Position numbers and translations under genes: made by a program
Assembly: GCA_921293015.1 (NCBI GenBank)
Contig: OV121084.1
Span: 22,572,960-22,636,959 of the forward strand
DNA: 64,000 nucleotides
DNA from: Phorcus lineatus
Lineage: Eukaryota; Mollusca; Gastropoda; Trochida; Trochidae
Direction of reading: 5' to 3'
Part shown: positions 19,946 through 31,098 of the stretch, in pieces
Numbering within the stretch: the first letter of the stretch is position 1
How the letters are laid out: every line of letters starts with the position of its first letter
The notes under the pieces: model-generated
What the model was told of the DNA's origin: nothing
Seen by the model: only the letters and a program-made list of their open reading frames with translations
Databases searched by the model: none

Positions 19946-20226
19946 ATCACTAATTGTTCTGCCCGGTATAAAACCGGTTTGGTTAGAGTGAATTAAATCA
20001 TCCAATGTAGTCTTTAATCTATTTGCTACACATGAGCTGATAATTTTATAAACTGCATTAAGTAATGTGATAGGCCACCAATTAATTCTTGTTGCGGCAA
20101 TGCTTCTGCAACGTATTTTCCATTGCCATTTTTTTTGTAAGGGTAACCAATCCCTTTGATCTCATTGGCTAATTTAAAATCACTGCATATGCCCTTGTCA
20201 ATTGCACCCGCATGCCACATCAGCAC
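19946..20226 (-). pseudogene. LINE J: reverse-transcriptase fragment
   Basis: Minus strand carries an RT block W-P-I-T-L-L-N-A-V-Y-K-I-I-S-S-C-V-A-N-R-L-K (around 19990-20080) and N-Q-T-G-F-I-P-G-R, ending at LINE I's 3' end. The preceding part (G-I-G-Y-P-Y-K-K) is in another frame. The motif style (W-R-P-I-T-L-L-N ... Q-x-G-F-I-P-G-R) is that of L1/Tx1- or R4-like elements rather than the GTTTAAAC family. LINE I probably inserted into it; I could not find J's other half on the left side of I. Confidence 0.6.
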
Positions 20227-20685
20227 TGTTCACCGATCGTTGAGTACACCCAAAGGGTGTAGGTGTTTTCGACAAAAATATCGGTGGTTTCGTAGACACT
20301 TGGAAAAATGGTAACATTACAACTTTTAATCAACATTAAACATCATTAATGATGGGATATTATATTCGTATCTTAGATTTAACAAAATCTGTAACCAAAT
20401 TAACAGATCGATGCATTTAGGTGTATATATACGACTGTTGAAATACGATGTTTTAATAAAGGAAGCCCATAATTGTTGTTGTTTGTTTAGTTTTATTTCT
20501 TTGTGAATAAATAAACAAATTAGGTAAGTATGATAATATATAAGATTTACCAGCAATCAGCGGGTTGGCAGATTAACAACTCACGGGAAGATGAAAAAGG
20601 TGAGTCGCCGACAAAGCAATTTACAATCAAAACATCCCACTATACACTAATACATCCTGTACTGAGTTGAGTATGTTAATACTTT
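20227..20685 (+). mobile_element. Partial copy of transposon family 'c'
   Basis: Contains one terminal-type unit (GTGGTTTCGTAGACAC, about 20281-20296) and an internal block similar to element c at 32490-32605: TTAGGTAAGTATGAT, then ACGGGAAGATGAAAAAGGTGAGTC and CAATCAAAACA. No coding region is seen. The right end is cut by LINE N's 5' truncation point. Confidence 0.55.
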
Positions 20686-20689
20686 TTGT

Positions 20690-21732
20690 ACAAACAAATA
20701 AGGTATATAAGATACAAGATTAAAATCAACTATAACACAAAAAATCTACCAAGAAACATAATCTTTGGCGGCTATCCCAAAGTTAGAGTAGAACCCTACT
20801 TGAAACAGCCAACAATTTGCAGAAGATGCTTTGAAATAGGGCATACAAAACATAAGTGCTCCAACCAAGAACGTTGCAGTAAATGTTGTGAAAGAAAACA
20901 CAACTCAGACAAATGCCACAAGAAATTCTATTGCATCAACTGTGATTCACTAGGACACAGCCCACTCTCAAACAAATGTCCCACAAGACAGGCCGAAGTA
21001 CAAAGGCTAAATAAACACCATTTTCAGAAGAACACACACACAGATAGAACAATCAACCAACAAAGCAATAAGAATCTTAGTGTCACCTTTCGCCCAAATA
21101 GATCTTCCTCCCCAAATCACAAATCAAACCCCAACAAATCAACATATGCTGACATGGCTGCATCCGGCACTCCTAACCAAAGCAGAATACACATAGTTGA
21201 GGAACAACTAGAAACTGCATTGGAAGAGAGCCAAAGAATACTAACATGTACTTCCAATAAGAAACACCAAAACAACACCCACCACATGGAGATAAACAAA
21301 ACACCTTCTAAAAGGAAGAAACAGGATAATGCCAGAACCAAAACAAATAAGAAAGTCGCTAACAAAAGCAAGCAATTGCAAACACAAAAACCTGACCACC
21401 GCAAATCACAGTCACAAGCAAGCAGAGATGATTTAAGAAACAAATTAGAAGACAGGAAATCAGTAACAAGCGCAATACAAAATGCCACAGCATTTTCTCT
21501 AAACAAATTTATAGAGTTCATAACACAAGTGATTATCAACTCACATCCAGCACACAGTGAAAAGGAACATCACTCCAAAATGACTAGGATATATGCACAA
21601 GGCACAAAATACGGCTTCTATACCGACACCTGGGAAACTTTCTTTGAAAGCATATACCAAAACATACCTTCTCCCACCTATAGAAACAGAACACAGGGCG
21701 ATTACCCCAGAAGAAACTGCCCAAGATTCTAG
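20690..21732 (+). pseudogene. ORF1 of LINE N, CCHC zinc-knuckle protein lacking its start
   Basis: The frame is open from the element's left end but has no ATG before the knuckles, so the N-terminus was lost by 5' truncation. Three zinc knuckles occur in order: C-x2-C-x4-H-x4-C, C-x2-C-x4-H-x4-C and C-x2-C-x4-H-x6-C (about 20818-20980). A Lys/Gln/Asn-rich basic tail follows. By family this gag-like protein binds element RNA. It ends 45 bp before ORF2. Confidence 0.8.
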
Positions 21733-21777
21733 AAATACAACTCACAACATACCTAATCCTAGTTTTCTCTGAACATA

Positions 21778-24700
21778 ATGGCAAACTTTACAGTACTCCA
21801 ACAAAACGTAAATGGGCTGGGCACCAATGGTGCTGAACTCAAGGTATTGATACAAAACAAAGTTATAGAACCAAGTGTAATCCTTCTACAGGAAACAAAA
21901 TTATCTAAAAGAAGGGATTATAAAATCCCAGGATATAACATACTAAGAAAGGATCGTTATACGGATATAAGAAAAACCCCACAAGGTGGACTAATAATTG
22001 CCGTAAAACATGGTATTGATTACAAACCCTTAGACATAAACATTGAAGGCATAGAAACTAATGGCGTAACAATAAACATTTATGGTAATAAACCAACTAA
22101 TGTTATCAATGTCTATTTACCCCAGAGCACAAAAATAACAGTTGAATTACTCAACAAATTACAACCCTATCTCGCAAATTCAGCCTATCTGGGAGGCGAT
22201 TTTAATGCACACAATCGTACCTGGGAGGCAGACGATAGAACCGATACGAGAGGTACAGTCATACAAAAATGGTTAGAGGATAACAAACTTATTGTTCTCA
22301 ACAATGGCGAACCTACTTTTCACAGGCTAACACAAGGTATATATACGACAATAGATCTTAGCATTATTACACCGGACCTAGTTAATGATGCTAGTTTATA
22401 TGTTCATGACGACAGTTGGGGAAGCGATCACTTCCCACTATTCACCACATTAAAAAATGACAATACACAACACACACACAATAACAATATCCATAACAGC
22501 TGGAATTTTAACAAAGCAAATTGGGAAATATTTCAAAATATTTGTGAGCAAAACTTAAACGATGATGTAAAAGATGAAGATGTTAACATATACAACAAAA
22601 ATATCACCGAGGTAATCATAAATGCTGCTAACATAGCCATTCCAACCAAAATAACTCACAAGCATATACCTGTACCATGGTGGAATGAAGAAATAATGCA
22701 AGCAAGAAAAGAAAGAAAACTGCTCAGAAAAAAAGCTAAAATGGATAAGAAGTTAATACAACAAGCGGCAGCAGCTAGAAATAAGGTTAAAACTTTAATA
22801 AGTAATGCAAAATTCCAATCATGGAAAAAAATGTGTAGCACATTTGATATTAAATCGAACTCAAGGCATGTCTGGAAGAAGATTAATGTCTTTAGAGGCA
22901 AAAACACTAAATCGCATATTCCAAGTATCAACAACAGCAAAAATAAACAGGAAAAAATCGACAATTTATGCAAACAATTCTCACAAGCAAGCTCAACCAA
23001 TAATTACAAAACTGCTTTTCAAGATAAAGTAAAGAATACACAACCCTGTCCGAAGGACAAAAACAAGCCAAACTTATGGTGTAATAAGCCATTCACAATA
23101 TCAGAACTCAACAATATTGTAAATAATAAAAAAGGAACATCATCTGGTATTGATCAAACCAGTTACACAATGTTTAAACATCTTCCTTATAAATGTAAAC
23201 AAAAGTTATTAGATTTCTACAATAAGTTATGGAAAGACGGTAAACTACCAACAGACTGGAAAGAAAGTCTTATCATACCATTACACAAACAAGGAAAAGA
23301 CCCTACCAAATCCGATTCATATAGACCAGTCTCCTTAACATCTCATCTATGTAAAACACTTGAAGCTATGGCAACAAAAAGATTACAACATTATCTAGAA
23401 ACCAACAAATTGATAACACAAAATCAATCAGGATATAGAAAATCCTATAGCACCACTGACCATATCGTTAGATTACAACACTCCATCAGACAAGCTCAAC
23501 AAAATAATAAATTCACTACAGCAGTCTTCCTAGACTTTAGTAAAGCATTTGATATGGTCTGGAAAACAGGCTTGATACACAAAGTTAAAGAAAAAGGCAT
23601 ACAAGGGGAAATGTTAAACTTTATAAATGACTTTATGTCTGACAGAACTTTTCGCCTTAAAGCAGATGACCAAATATCAGACAACTATAACCTAGAAAAT
23701 GGAACCCCGCAAGGAAGTATTATATCACCAACTTTGTTCAATATTATGATAGATGATCTATTTCACAAACTACCCAAACAAGTGGACACCTCACAATTCG
23801 CTGACGACGGAGCCCTCTGGGTCAGTCATAAACACCAGCACGTAGCAGCAGAAATATTACAAAAAGCCTTAATCAAAGTTAATGATTGGACCCAAAATTG
23901 GGGATTCCAATTATCAACAAGCAAAACTGTATCAATTCTCTTTCGGCCAACACCTAAAGCCGACTGCAGACCACTGAGATTATACATTAATGAAGAACTT
24001 TTAGATCAGGTTAAGTATGTCAAGTTCTTAGGCATAACCTTTGATGAATATCTAACATGGAATCAACATATTAATGAATTAACACAAAGATGCAAAAAAG
24101 ATCTTAATATATTACGAATGCTGTCTCACACTAGATGGGGCAGCAGCAAGGAAATGTTACTCATCCTATATAAATCTCTGATTAAATCCAAACTGCATTA
24201 TGGAGCAGAAGCTTGGGGTGACACCAGTCAAACCAACATACAAAAACTAAAAACCATACAAAATCAAGCCTACCGATACATATCAGGATGCCTAAGCGGC
24301 ACATCAATGGAACTAGTCAGACATGAACTAGGGGAACTACCGCTAGAAAAAGATTGGGAAGATAATATAACAAACTATATTGTTAGATCACAACATAAAC
24401 CATGTATACAAAATATTATCACACGAAAAAAGCATATAATGTCAAAAAGAGTAAAAAAAATACCAACACCATTTGGTGTTACCATTAAAAAACATATAGA
24501 GAAATATGAACTTGATACATTAGATATTACCTCTGACCCATATACCAATCATATTTTAAAACCTCCAGACCTACCCGATATCCAAGTAGATATCAAATTG
24601 AAAGACTATATAGATAAAAACAATCCAAAACCTAACGACCTCAGTAGCACTCAAGCCTACATTGAGGAAAACTACAATCAAACTGATTACCTTCAAATCT

Positions 24701-25530
24701 TTACTGACGGTTCTAAAGACGAAAAAGGAAGAGTAGGGTCTGGGATAGCCTTCACTCACACAGGTGATGGAGATATATCACTTAAATTACCAGACAAAAC
24801 ATCTATCTTCACAGCTGAACTTGTAGCTATTCGACAAGCACTCAATCTGAGCAAAGGTTACAAAAACAGAAATATAGCTATATTTACAGATTCACTCAGC
24901 TCACTGCAAGCTTTACAAAGCAAAACAGAAAAAAATAGTCATGAACTTCTACATCAAATTTATCACGGGTACAATTATCTAATTAAGGATAACAATAATG
25001 TTAAATTTATATGGGTGCCATCCCATATTGGTCTAATTGGCAATGAAAGAGCCGACCGAGCAGCAAAAGCAGGTCTAACCCACAGTAATAAGGTAAACAT
25101 GCCATATACTAAAAGGGAAATTAAAAGCATTGTTAAAGCAAAAACTACGGACGAATACAACAATAACTTTAAAAGCATCTGGGGACATACCCAGTACTAT
25201 CAAGTTCAACCCACAAAACTGAAAAAAGTTAAGAACTTTCACAACTTTAGAAGGGTTGATGTAGCCTTAACTAGACTAAGACTTAACAATGTTTGTAACG
25301 GGGTTTATCTCCACAAAATAGGGAGAGCACCAAATAATCTATGTCCACAATGTAATGTCAAAGACACCATACATCACATTCTGTTTCAATGTGACAAATA
25401 CCAAAAACACAGGGGACAACTCCTGAAAAATGTAAGCGCTAACACCCCACAAGAACTGTTAGCCAATACCAAAAATTACCAGTACCTTACAATATTCCTA
25501 CTACAAACTAAGTTATATAAAACATTATAA
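21778..25530 (+). CDS. ORF2 of LINE N: APE endonuclease, RT and RNase H
   Basis: 1250 codons, uninterrupted, ATG at 21778. The N-terminal APE endonuclease contains Q-N-V-N-G, L-L-Q-E-T-K-L, G-G-D-F-N-A-H-N and S-D-H-F-P. RT motifs are S-S-G-I-D, Y-R-P-V-S-L-T-S, F-L-D-F-S-K-A-F-D, N-G-T-P-Q-G-S-I-I-S-P and F-A-D-D-G-A at about 674-679. RNase H follows, with I-F-T-D-G-S-K-D (catalytic Asp near 977), T-A-E-L (Glu near 1018), I-F-T-D-S-L-S-S and N-E-R-A-D-R-A-A (near 1090). A C-x2-C ... H-H-x3-C knuckle sits near 1188-1204. All visible catalytic residues are present, so the protein could be active, although the copy is truncated at the 5' end and split in its 3' UTR. Confidence 0.92.
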   Translation: MANFTVLQQNVNGLGTNGAELKVLIQNKVIEPSVILLQETKLSKRRDYKIPGYNILRKDRYTDIRKTPQGGLIIAVKHGIDYKPLDINIEGIETNGVTINIYGNKPTNVINVYLPQSTKITVELLNKLQPYLANSAYLGGDFNAHNRTWEADDRTDTRGTVIQKWLEDNKLIVLNNGEPTFHRLTQGIYTTIDLSIITPDLVNDASLYVHDDSWGSDHFPLFTTLKNDNTQHTHNNNIHNSWNFNKANWEIFQNICEQNLNDDVKDEDVNIYNKNITEVIINAANIAIPTKITHKHIPVPWWNEEIMQARKERKLLRKKAKMDKKLIQQAAAARNKVKTLISNAKFQSWKKMCSTFDIKSNSRHVWKKINVFRGKNTKSHIPSINNSKNKQEKIDNLCKQFSQASSTNNYKTAFQDKVKNTQPCPKDKNKPNLWCNKPFTISELNNIVNNKKGTSSGIDQTSYTMFKHLPYKCKQKLLDFYNKLWKDGKLPTDWKESLIIPLHKQGKDPTKSDSYRPVSLTSHLCKTLEAMATKRLQHYLETNKLITQNQSGYRKSYSTTDHIVRLQHSIRQAQQNNKFTTAVFLDFSKAFDMVWKTGLIHKVKEKGIQGEMLNFINDFMSDRTFRLKADDQISDNYNLENGTPQGSIISPTLFNIMIDDLFHKLPKQVDTSQFADDGALWVSHKHQHVAAEILQKALIKVNDWTQNWGFQLSTSKTVSILFRPTPKADCRPLRLYINEELLDQVKYVKFLGITFDEYLTWNQHINELTQRCKKDLNILRMLSHTRWGSSKEMLLILYKSLIKSKLHYGAEAWGDTSQTNIQKLKTIQNQAYRYISGCLSGTSMELVRHELGELPLEKDWEDNITNYIVRSQHKPCIQNIITRKKHIMSKRVKKIPTPFGVTIKKHIEKYELDTLDITSDPYTNHILKPPDLPDIQVDIKLKDYIDKNNPKPNDLSSTQAYIEENYNQTDYLQIFTDGSKDEKGRVGSGIAFTHTGDGDISLKLPDKTSIFTAELVAIRQALNLSKGYKNRNIAIFTDSLSSLQALQSKTEKNSHELLHQIYHGYNYLIKDNNNVKFIWVPSHIGLIGNERADRAAKAGLTHSNKVNMPYTKREIKSIVKAKTTDEYNNNFKSIWGHTQYYQVQPTKLKKVKNFHNFRRVDVALTRLRLNNVCNGVYLHKIGRAPNNLCPQCNVKDTIHHILFQCDKYQKHRGQLLKNVSANTPQELLANTKNYQYLTIFLLQTKLYKTL

Positions 25531-25797
25531 TTAATAACCACCTCGCCTTACACCCAAACTCCTAACCACCTACCCATCCCATATTCTCATACCCAATTAA
25601 ACAATCACCTAACCGTAACAACCACCCCCCCAGGTAAAAGCTCCCAGAAGGACCTACGTTAGCGAGACTGATCTCTGAAACCTCCTTCTCTTGGTAAGTG
25701 TGGTCATGGCGACCTGCGACCAGAGCTGGGGGTGAGATGGGTTCACGAGATACACAACGGGACCTCTCGCGCAAGCCTATACAAACTGGCACGTAGG
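25531..25797 (+). other. 3' UTR of LINE N, first part
   Basis: Follows the ORF2 stop and runs to the 10-bp duplication GGCACGTAGG (25788-25797) at the left edge of transposon a. C-rich and without an ORF. Confidence 0.7.
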
Positions 25798-25980
25798 GGA
25801 GCAGGACAAATGCCACCCGGACAAATGCCACCCGGACATAATCCACCCGGACAATTGCCACCAGGACAAATGCCACCTAGGACAAATGCCACCTAGGACA
25901 AATGCCACCTAGTTTTTTTTAATATTACAAGACAAAAATAAAGTTATGTTTTTAATATTACATGAAGCAATATATACCTT

Positions 25981-26535
25981 TGATTTAAACATATTTTATT
26001 CATGAAATAATACATGAACGAATTGGTCAACAAGCTCCGAAGAGCTTATATTAAGGCCGCTCCAATGCAATTTCATATATACAGATATACAAACAGATGT
26101 AAGATATACGTCAAATCATAATTCAAATTCAAAGATATATACAGAGATAACGCATTTCTACCAATTTCTACCAATTTGGCAGTCATTATTTTAAAGTGTT
26201 ATTGGGGAATTTTAAATCGATCGGATTTAGTGATATAATTATGAATAGACTTTAATAATAAAGTTTGTTCATTGATTGTGAGCAATGCACATCCCCGTAG
26301 TTCCGTATTGATAGAAAATCCTTTCGAAAAGAAGAATGATTGATTTCTTAAGTGTATATACTTTTGGCATATGGAAAAATAGTGTACTGCATTTTCGGTC
26401 GGGTGACCGCATGAGCATGCAGGGCTGTCAATGATATATCTGTTAAATTTTGGCATTCAAATCACTACAATGAAGCCTGAGGCGAGAATGAATAATCTGA
26501 CAAATTCTTGACCCAAAATTAAGAAAGGAAACATA
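25981..26535 (-). mobile_element. LINE M, 3' fragment inside transposon a
   Basis: Minus strand shows the GTTTAAAC family's C-terminus: N-F-G-S-R-I-C-Q-I-I-H-S-R-L-R-L, a frameshift, then C-S-C-G ... H-Y-F-S-I-C and K-S-D-R-F (open part 26456-26199). The 3' UTR reaches the AATAAAATATGTTTAAA terminus at 25981. 5'-truncated; the target duplication is unclear. Confidence 0.75.
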
Positions 26536-27611
26536 TCAATGTAGATACTTACAAATACCGTAAAAAATGTGTTCCTTATAACGTCACGATTGCCATGTAT
26601 ATCAAGTATTAGTAAATCTAGTAAACTTATATCTTGCGTGTTCGCTATCATCCTAATTGTATGATGATACAGCACTATCTTCAATGAATAAGAGAATAAA
26701 CAATAATAAGAATGATGTTCGTTATAAATGCCCTCATCCATACATCTCATGTATGTATTTTTAAGATTATTGAAAAATAATAAATTTATATTCTTTGAAT
26801 ACACAGAAATGAACGTAACTAAAATAACTTTCAATGAGTGTCCAAATAGAAGCAAAGTTGCAAATCCGTCTGCTTGGCAACAGCAGTTGTTTTTAAGGAT
26901 CAAACCAAAAGTCACCATGACCTTAAAAATCAACCTCCAATCACAATTAACCAATTATGATTTTGTATATTAGGAGTAACAATCTACACAATATACCCTC
27001 ATCTTGCAATATACGAGTCTGCAAATCGACAAAACTGTCATATCGATGCAAATATTGACATATGTAAACCACATCATTGTTTTATGGCTTTCATTTGTGT
27101 TTCATAATGATCCTTATTTTCAAATTTCCAAAATTTAGTTATGTGGTAAATATAATATTGAATACAATAGCCAAACCAAATATTGTTTCTATGCATTAGT
27201 GAAGAATAGAAAAAAGTATTAGCAAATTGAACTATTTTAAAAATAGATCAAACCAGAACAGAGGAGCCAAGTCCACAGAACTATCAACAACATTGTTAAC
27301 AAAAGTAGGAGGTGTTTTATACCAGCCAAACCAAGTGTATGGCGTCACTACATCTAAAGATTACTAGTATATCTCTGAATGTTATGTCATTTAGTTTGAT
27401 TATAAGGGGTTAGCACTTCCTTAAAAGAACTATTAGATATATATATATTGAACATGGAATCAACCGAAGTTGTAGATTAATTTTAGTTATTGAGATAAAC
27501 TCAGTTTTAATTTTTAGTGAGATTGAGAAAAAGAACAGTTCTGTGTTTCATATATTATGTTCAACTAGTAATTTCATGAATATTCTCTTTTTTTCTTCTT
27601 TTTTTAAGATA
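26536..27611. other. Body of transposon a, non-coding
   Basis: AT-rich, with no ORF that resembles a transposase or host protein on either strand. Short frames in this interval are unconvincing. Confidence 0.5.
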
Positions 27612-27768
27612 TTGGGTGGCATTTGTCCTAGGTGGCTTTTGTCTGGGTGGCATTTGTCCTAGGTGGCATTTGTCCTAGGTGGCATTTGTCCTGGTGGCAA
27701 TTGTCCGGGTGGGTTATGTCCGGGTGGCATTTGTCCGGGTGGCATTTGTCCTAGACCCGGCACGTAGG

Positions 27769-28671
27769 CTCCCAACGGGAGATTTCCACCAATCACCTCA
27801 AATACCATTTATCACACCCGTTTGGGATAACTGGTAGGACTTGGGCAAAGGGCAGACTGGTTAAAACTTCATTAAAAGTGCACGGTGTGACTACCCCCGG
27901 CGCTTCACTTAATTGTATCTGGTAATTGTTACGGCACCGAAACTCCATAACCCTCACTGCCTGGTTCTGAACCTGGTTTAGTGGGGAGGACAGGTATGGT
28001 ACCATAAGTGTATGGCATGACCACTTAGATGGCCTACTAGAAAGAAAAAACGCACATTGCGAAGACCACAACGATGGAAACAACAGCGGATAACGGACTA
28101 AGTATATCAAACAAAAAAAGATAAGTATTACTCCATTCATCCACTTATCAATAAACTTAAATATAAAACATAAATAAATAAATAATTACAATTAACTATA
28201 AATACAATTTCATCACAACTATTTAACAACAGCTTCATGTTATAACAATTAAATATTCCATTACAAATACTATTCTTAAATTTTATCAAATATTCCTTAA
28301 ATTGTAAGAGTAATAAAATAAAATAATATTCCCCATACACCATAGGTTTCTATCTCTTTCAGGTATGACGCCATCTCACGGCACTCAACAAATTTAATTC
28401 CAATTTATCTTTACCGCCACCCCCACCCCATCCCCCCCACCCCCAACTTCACCCAACCTTCACCCCCAACCCTTCACTTTATTCAAAATTCAAAATTTTT
28501 TTCTTTACCACTTTAGAACTTTTATTAACTTTATTTGGGTGTCTATGACCTATTCTAAATCTTATTCCCCCATTCATTGCAAATAACTAAGGCATAGGCC
28601 CCACGTCGGCGACATCACCCAATGGTGGAAGCAGACGTGAAACTTCAACCCAACAACAACATCAACTATAA
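27769..28671 (+). other. 3' UTR of LINE N, second part
   Basis: Resumes after the right duplication of transposon a. Contains a C-rich tract (28420-28475) and an ACCACTTTAGAACTTTTATT block comparable to fragment Q's 3' UTR near 41460, and ends in a CAAC/ATC-rich tail. No ORF. Confidence 0.55.
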
Positions 28672-29870
28672 CGGAGCATTGCGCTCAGCAGGATAGACAG
28701 TCACTATGAGTCGGCGGCACACATATATACTGATGGATCGAAAGATCCTGTGAGAAACAGAACAGCCTATGGCATCCAAATCAGCTCACAGTATACATCC
28801 GATAAAACAAAGATCTCAAACCGCCTACCAAATGGACAGTCAAATATACACTGCCGAGCTGGAATCTATACACCATGCACTGAGACTAGCTGAAGGTCTC
28901 AGGGACAAACGGGTAGCCGTATTTATCGACTCCCTGAGTTCACTGCAGTCACTGGCCTCTAAATACTCACGCAGTAGACCAGACACACTCCGACAGATCT
29001 TAGAGCAAATTCAAAAGCTCGAAAGATCATTTGGCAAAGAGATTGAACTGTGCTGGATTCCATCTCACGTGGATATTCCAGGCAATGAACGGGCAGATAG
29101 ATTAGCACGTGAGGCACTAGAGTTAGAACACATCTTGGACTACCCTTACTCCTCCAGCGAGGTAAATAGTATGATAAGAAGTTCTATCTTGAAAAAATGG
29201 CAATCTAGGTGGGATAATGGCCCGAGCGGCCGCTAGTATCATAGTCTCTGTCCCAGTGTGAATAGGCCCAAGTGCATTATTCGCAACAAACAAGTAGACA
29301 GAATGATTACCAGACTAAGACTCGGTGCTACTAAAACCTCCTATAAAGACTGTCGAAATTGTGCCACACGTGCATCTGTCTCCCACTTATTGCTTGATTG
29401 CCAGCTGTTCGGCGCAGCAAGGCAAACACTCAGGGAAGAAGTTGGCGAAAATACACTCACAGCGAAGCTACTGCTGTCACACTCTCAAGAGTCACGAGTG
29501 TATAAGCCCTTAGCCAACTTTCTCCTAGAAAGTGATACACATCAGTATATATGAAGAAATGACATCAAGTGCCGCCTGGTCTTGGAAGGGACCGTTTATA
29601 AGAACCGAATCTGGGGACAGAAAAAGCCTCCCAAGTGATTAGCCTACTTTATAGGGTACGTCACCTAAATGATCAGCCCTCAGTTAGGAAAACAGAAAAA
29701 ACATGCAACATGCTATCCAGTGCGACAAACGTTGACGTTTTCTCAACTTCTTCGGGTAGTGTCAAGAATTATCGGACCTCTCGTCCATTGAATAGACCCA
29801 TATGACACTTGAAACACAGTGCTTAAAAGTGCTTGTTATTGTAAATAAATTTGTTGAAAAACTCCATGCT
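28672..29870 (+). pseudogene. LINE O: RNase H and C-terminal region of an I-group LINE
   Basis: 5'-truncated. Reads H-I-Y-T-D-G-S-K-D-P near 28724-28752, shifts frame, then Y-T-A-E-L-E-S-I-H-H-A-L, V-F-I-D-S-L-S-S-L-Q-S-L, W-I-P-S-H-V-D-I-P-G-N-E-R-A-D-R (RNase H motifs, 28769-29236), stops, and continues R-L-R-L-G-A-T-K-T and C-R-N-C ... S-H-L-L-L-D-C (29258-29554). The 3' UTR has AATAAA near 29846. The disrupted frames mark it as dead. Distinct from N in sequence. Confidence 0.75.
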
Positions 29871-31098
29871 TGTTATGTGGTATTTTATTACGTTTCAGTC
29901 TACAAATATTAAAATAATTACCATTTTAGTAAACACAAACAATATTACACATTAACACAATTAACACAATAAAAGGAAACGACAGCTTAAATCAGGTTAG
30001 TTACAAATATTTTTGCTAGTCTATGAATTTATCATTATATGTTTAATAGAGATAAGTTAGATCTAATATTATAAATATAAAATATCTTTAGCATTATTCC
30101 ATCGTTTAAGATTTGGTGATCAAGTCGCCAATTTGAAATCTTAAATATAATCAACCTCTAAACATAGTAACAGTTAATCATTGTATAAATAGTAATGCTA
30201 AACCATTTCTTTCTTTTACTTTCTCAATGCCGCTTATGGCTGAAATATTGCCCAAGCGGCGTTAAACAATAACTCACTCACACTCTTTTACTTTCTCTGT
30301 AAGAACGATGCATGAACGTGCATCGGTTAGTTTCGTTCGTATATGGGAGTTTTACTTACAGATTAAGAGCGTTGGCTTGTATTGATGTAAGGTTACTTAT
30401 GAACAATTCCTTTGAATGTTATGTCCGCAATTAGTTAATGATATCTTTATTCAATTAACGGATGTTCTTAGGATGTCAGTGAGTCCTTGGCGACCATACA
30501 TAACACAGGGTAAGGTATTTCAAATAAGAATAATGTTTGATATATTATTTAAATAGGTTTTTTGTTCACGTTCAGTGATAATCAAGTGTAATCAAACGTA
30601 ATCTATCAATTATCATTGTAATTCCTAATTGGAGTTATTGGTTTGATTACTTATCAGTTTCACATGAAGCCTGAAATGTATTTGCATAACATGTAATTAT
30701 GATGCTAGTGTATATGTATCATCCCAACTGCGTATACGTCCCAACTTGGAATCCCAAGGGGGATACTAAAACATGTTAATAATATTCATATTTTATTATG
30801 AATTATGTCAGTAAAACATGCTTTAAGATAATTTTGTTATATTCTTTTCACATCTACGAAGAAAATTTGATTTGATGTTCATTTACTTCACTTTCTGACT
30901 CGGTTTCATGTGTTATCGAGTACGAACAATTCAACACTACTCAAACAATTATTTAAAGTCACATATGATGACTGATTGAATCACATTTGTTAAGCGACAT
31001 AACAAAATCAGATCAATATATAGATTTATATTTAGATAGTAGTTTTCAGCATTTTTCAAACCAATACATGCGTAGATCGAACAGCTGTAAACAGAGAG
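29871..31098. other. No gene recognised
   Basis: AT-rich DNA. Apart from the SINE-like tail at 30228-30296, I see no coding region or RNA gene on either strand. Confidence 0.5.
30228..30296 (+). mobile_element. SINE 3'-tail fragment
   Basis: AATGCCGCTTATGGCTGAAATATTG ... AGCGGCGTTAAACAATAACTCACTCACAC (described in parts) matches the style of the tail seen in reverse at 44842-44880, GCGGCATTAAACACCAACTCACC. Only the 3' end remains. Confidence 0.55.

Larger units (their letters stand above)
25798..27758. mobile_element. Transposon 'a': non-autonomous DNA element with repeat-array inverted termini
   Basis: 1961 bp flanked by a perfect 10-bp duplication GGCACGTAGG (25788-25797, 27759-27768). 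Both ends are inverted copies of an array of a 14-bp unit, GGACAAATGCCACC with small variants: about 8 units on the left (25798-25915) and about 10 on the right (27612-27758). The order of unit variants (for example CATAATCCACC, then CAATTGCCACC) is the same in both arms, so they are true terminal inverted repeats. A 10-bp duplication suits the MULE superfamily. No transposase is present. The body is AT-rich and contains LINE M. Confidence 0.85.
20686..28671 (+). mobile_element. LINE N, I-group non-LTR retrotransposon with RNase H
   Basis: Plus-strand element with a gag-like ORF1 (5'-truncated), an open ORF2 with EN-RT-RNase H, and a C-rich 3' UTR. The 3' UTR is interrupted by transposon a (25798-27758) and continues to a CAACAACAACATCAAC-type tail near 28671. 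The 3' UTR resembles that of fragment Q at 41340-41590. I found no convincing target duplication. The domain order matches the I/Nimb-type group; the exact clade is inferred. Confidence 0.8.

Noticed and set aside
22656-23000. Minus-strand frames opposite the LINE N ORF2
   Set aside because: Shadows of the A-rich coding strand, giving Leu/Phe/Ser-rich chance frames.
25562-25876. A 104-codon minus frame with repeated V-A-F-V-R-V
   Set aside because: A translation of transposon a's terminal repeat array running into LINE N's 3' UTR.
26457-26954. A 165-codon minus frame inside transposon a
   Set aside because: Hydrophobic, low-complexity composition with no transposase motif. It crosses LINE M's degraded edge.
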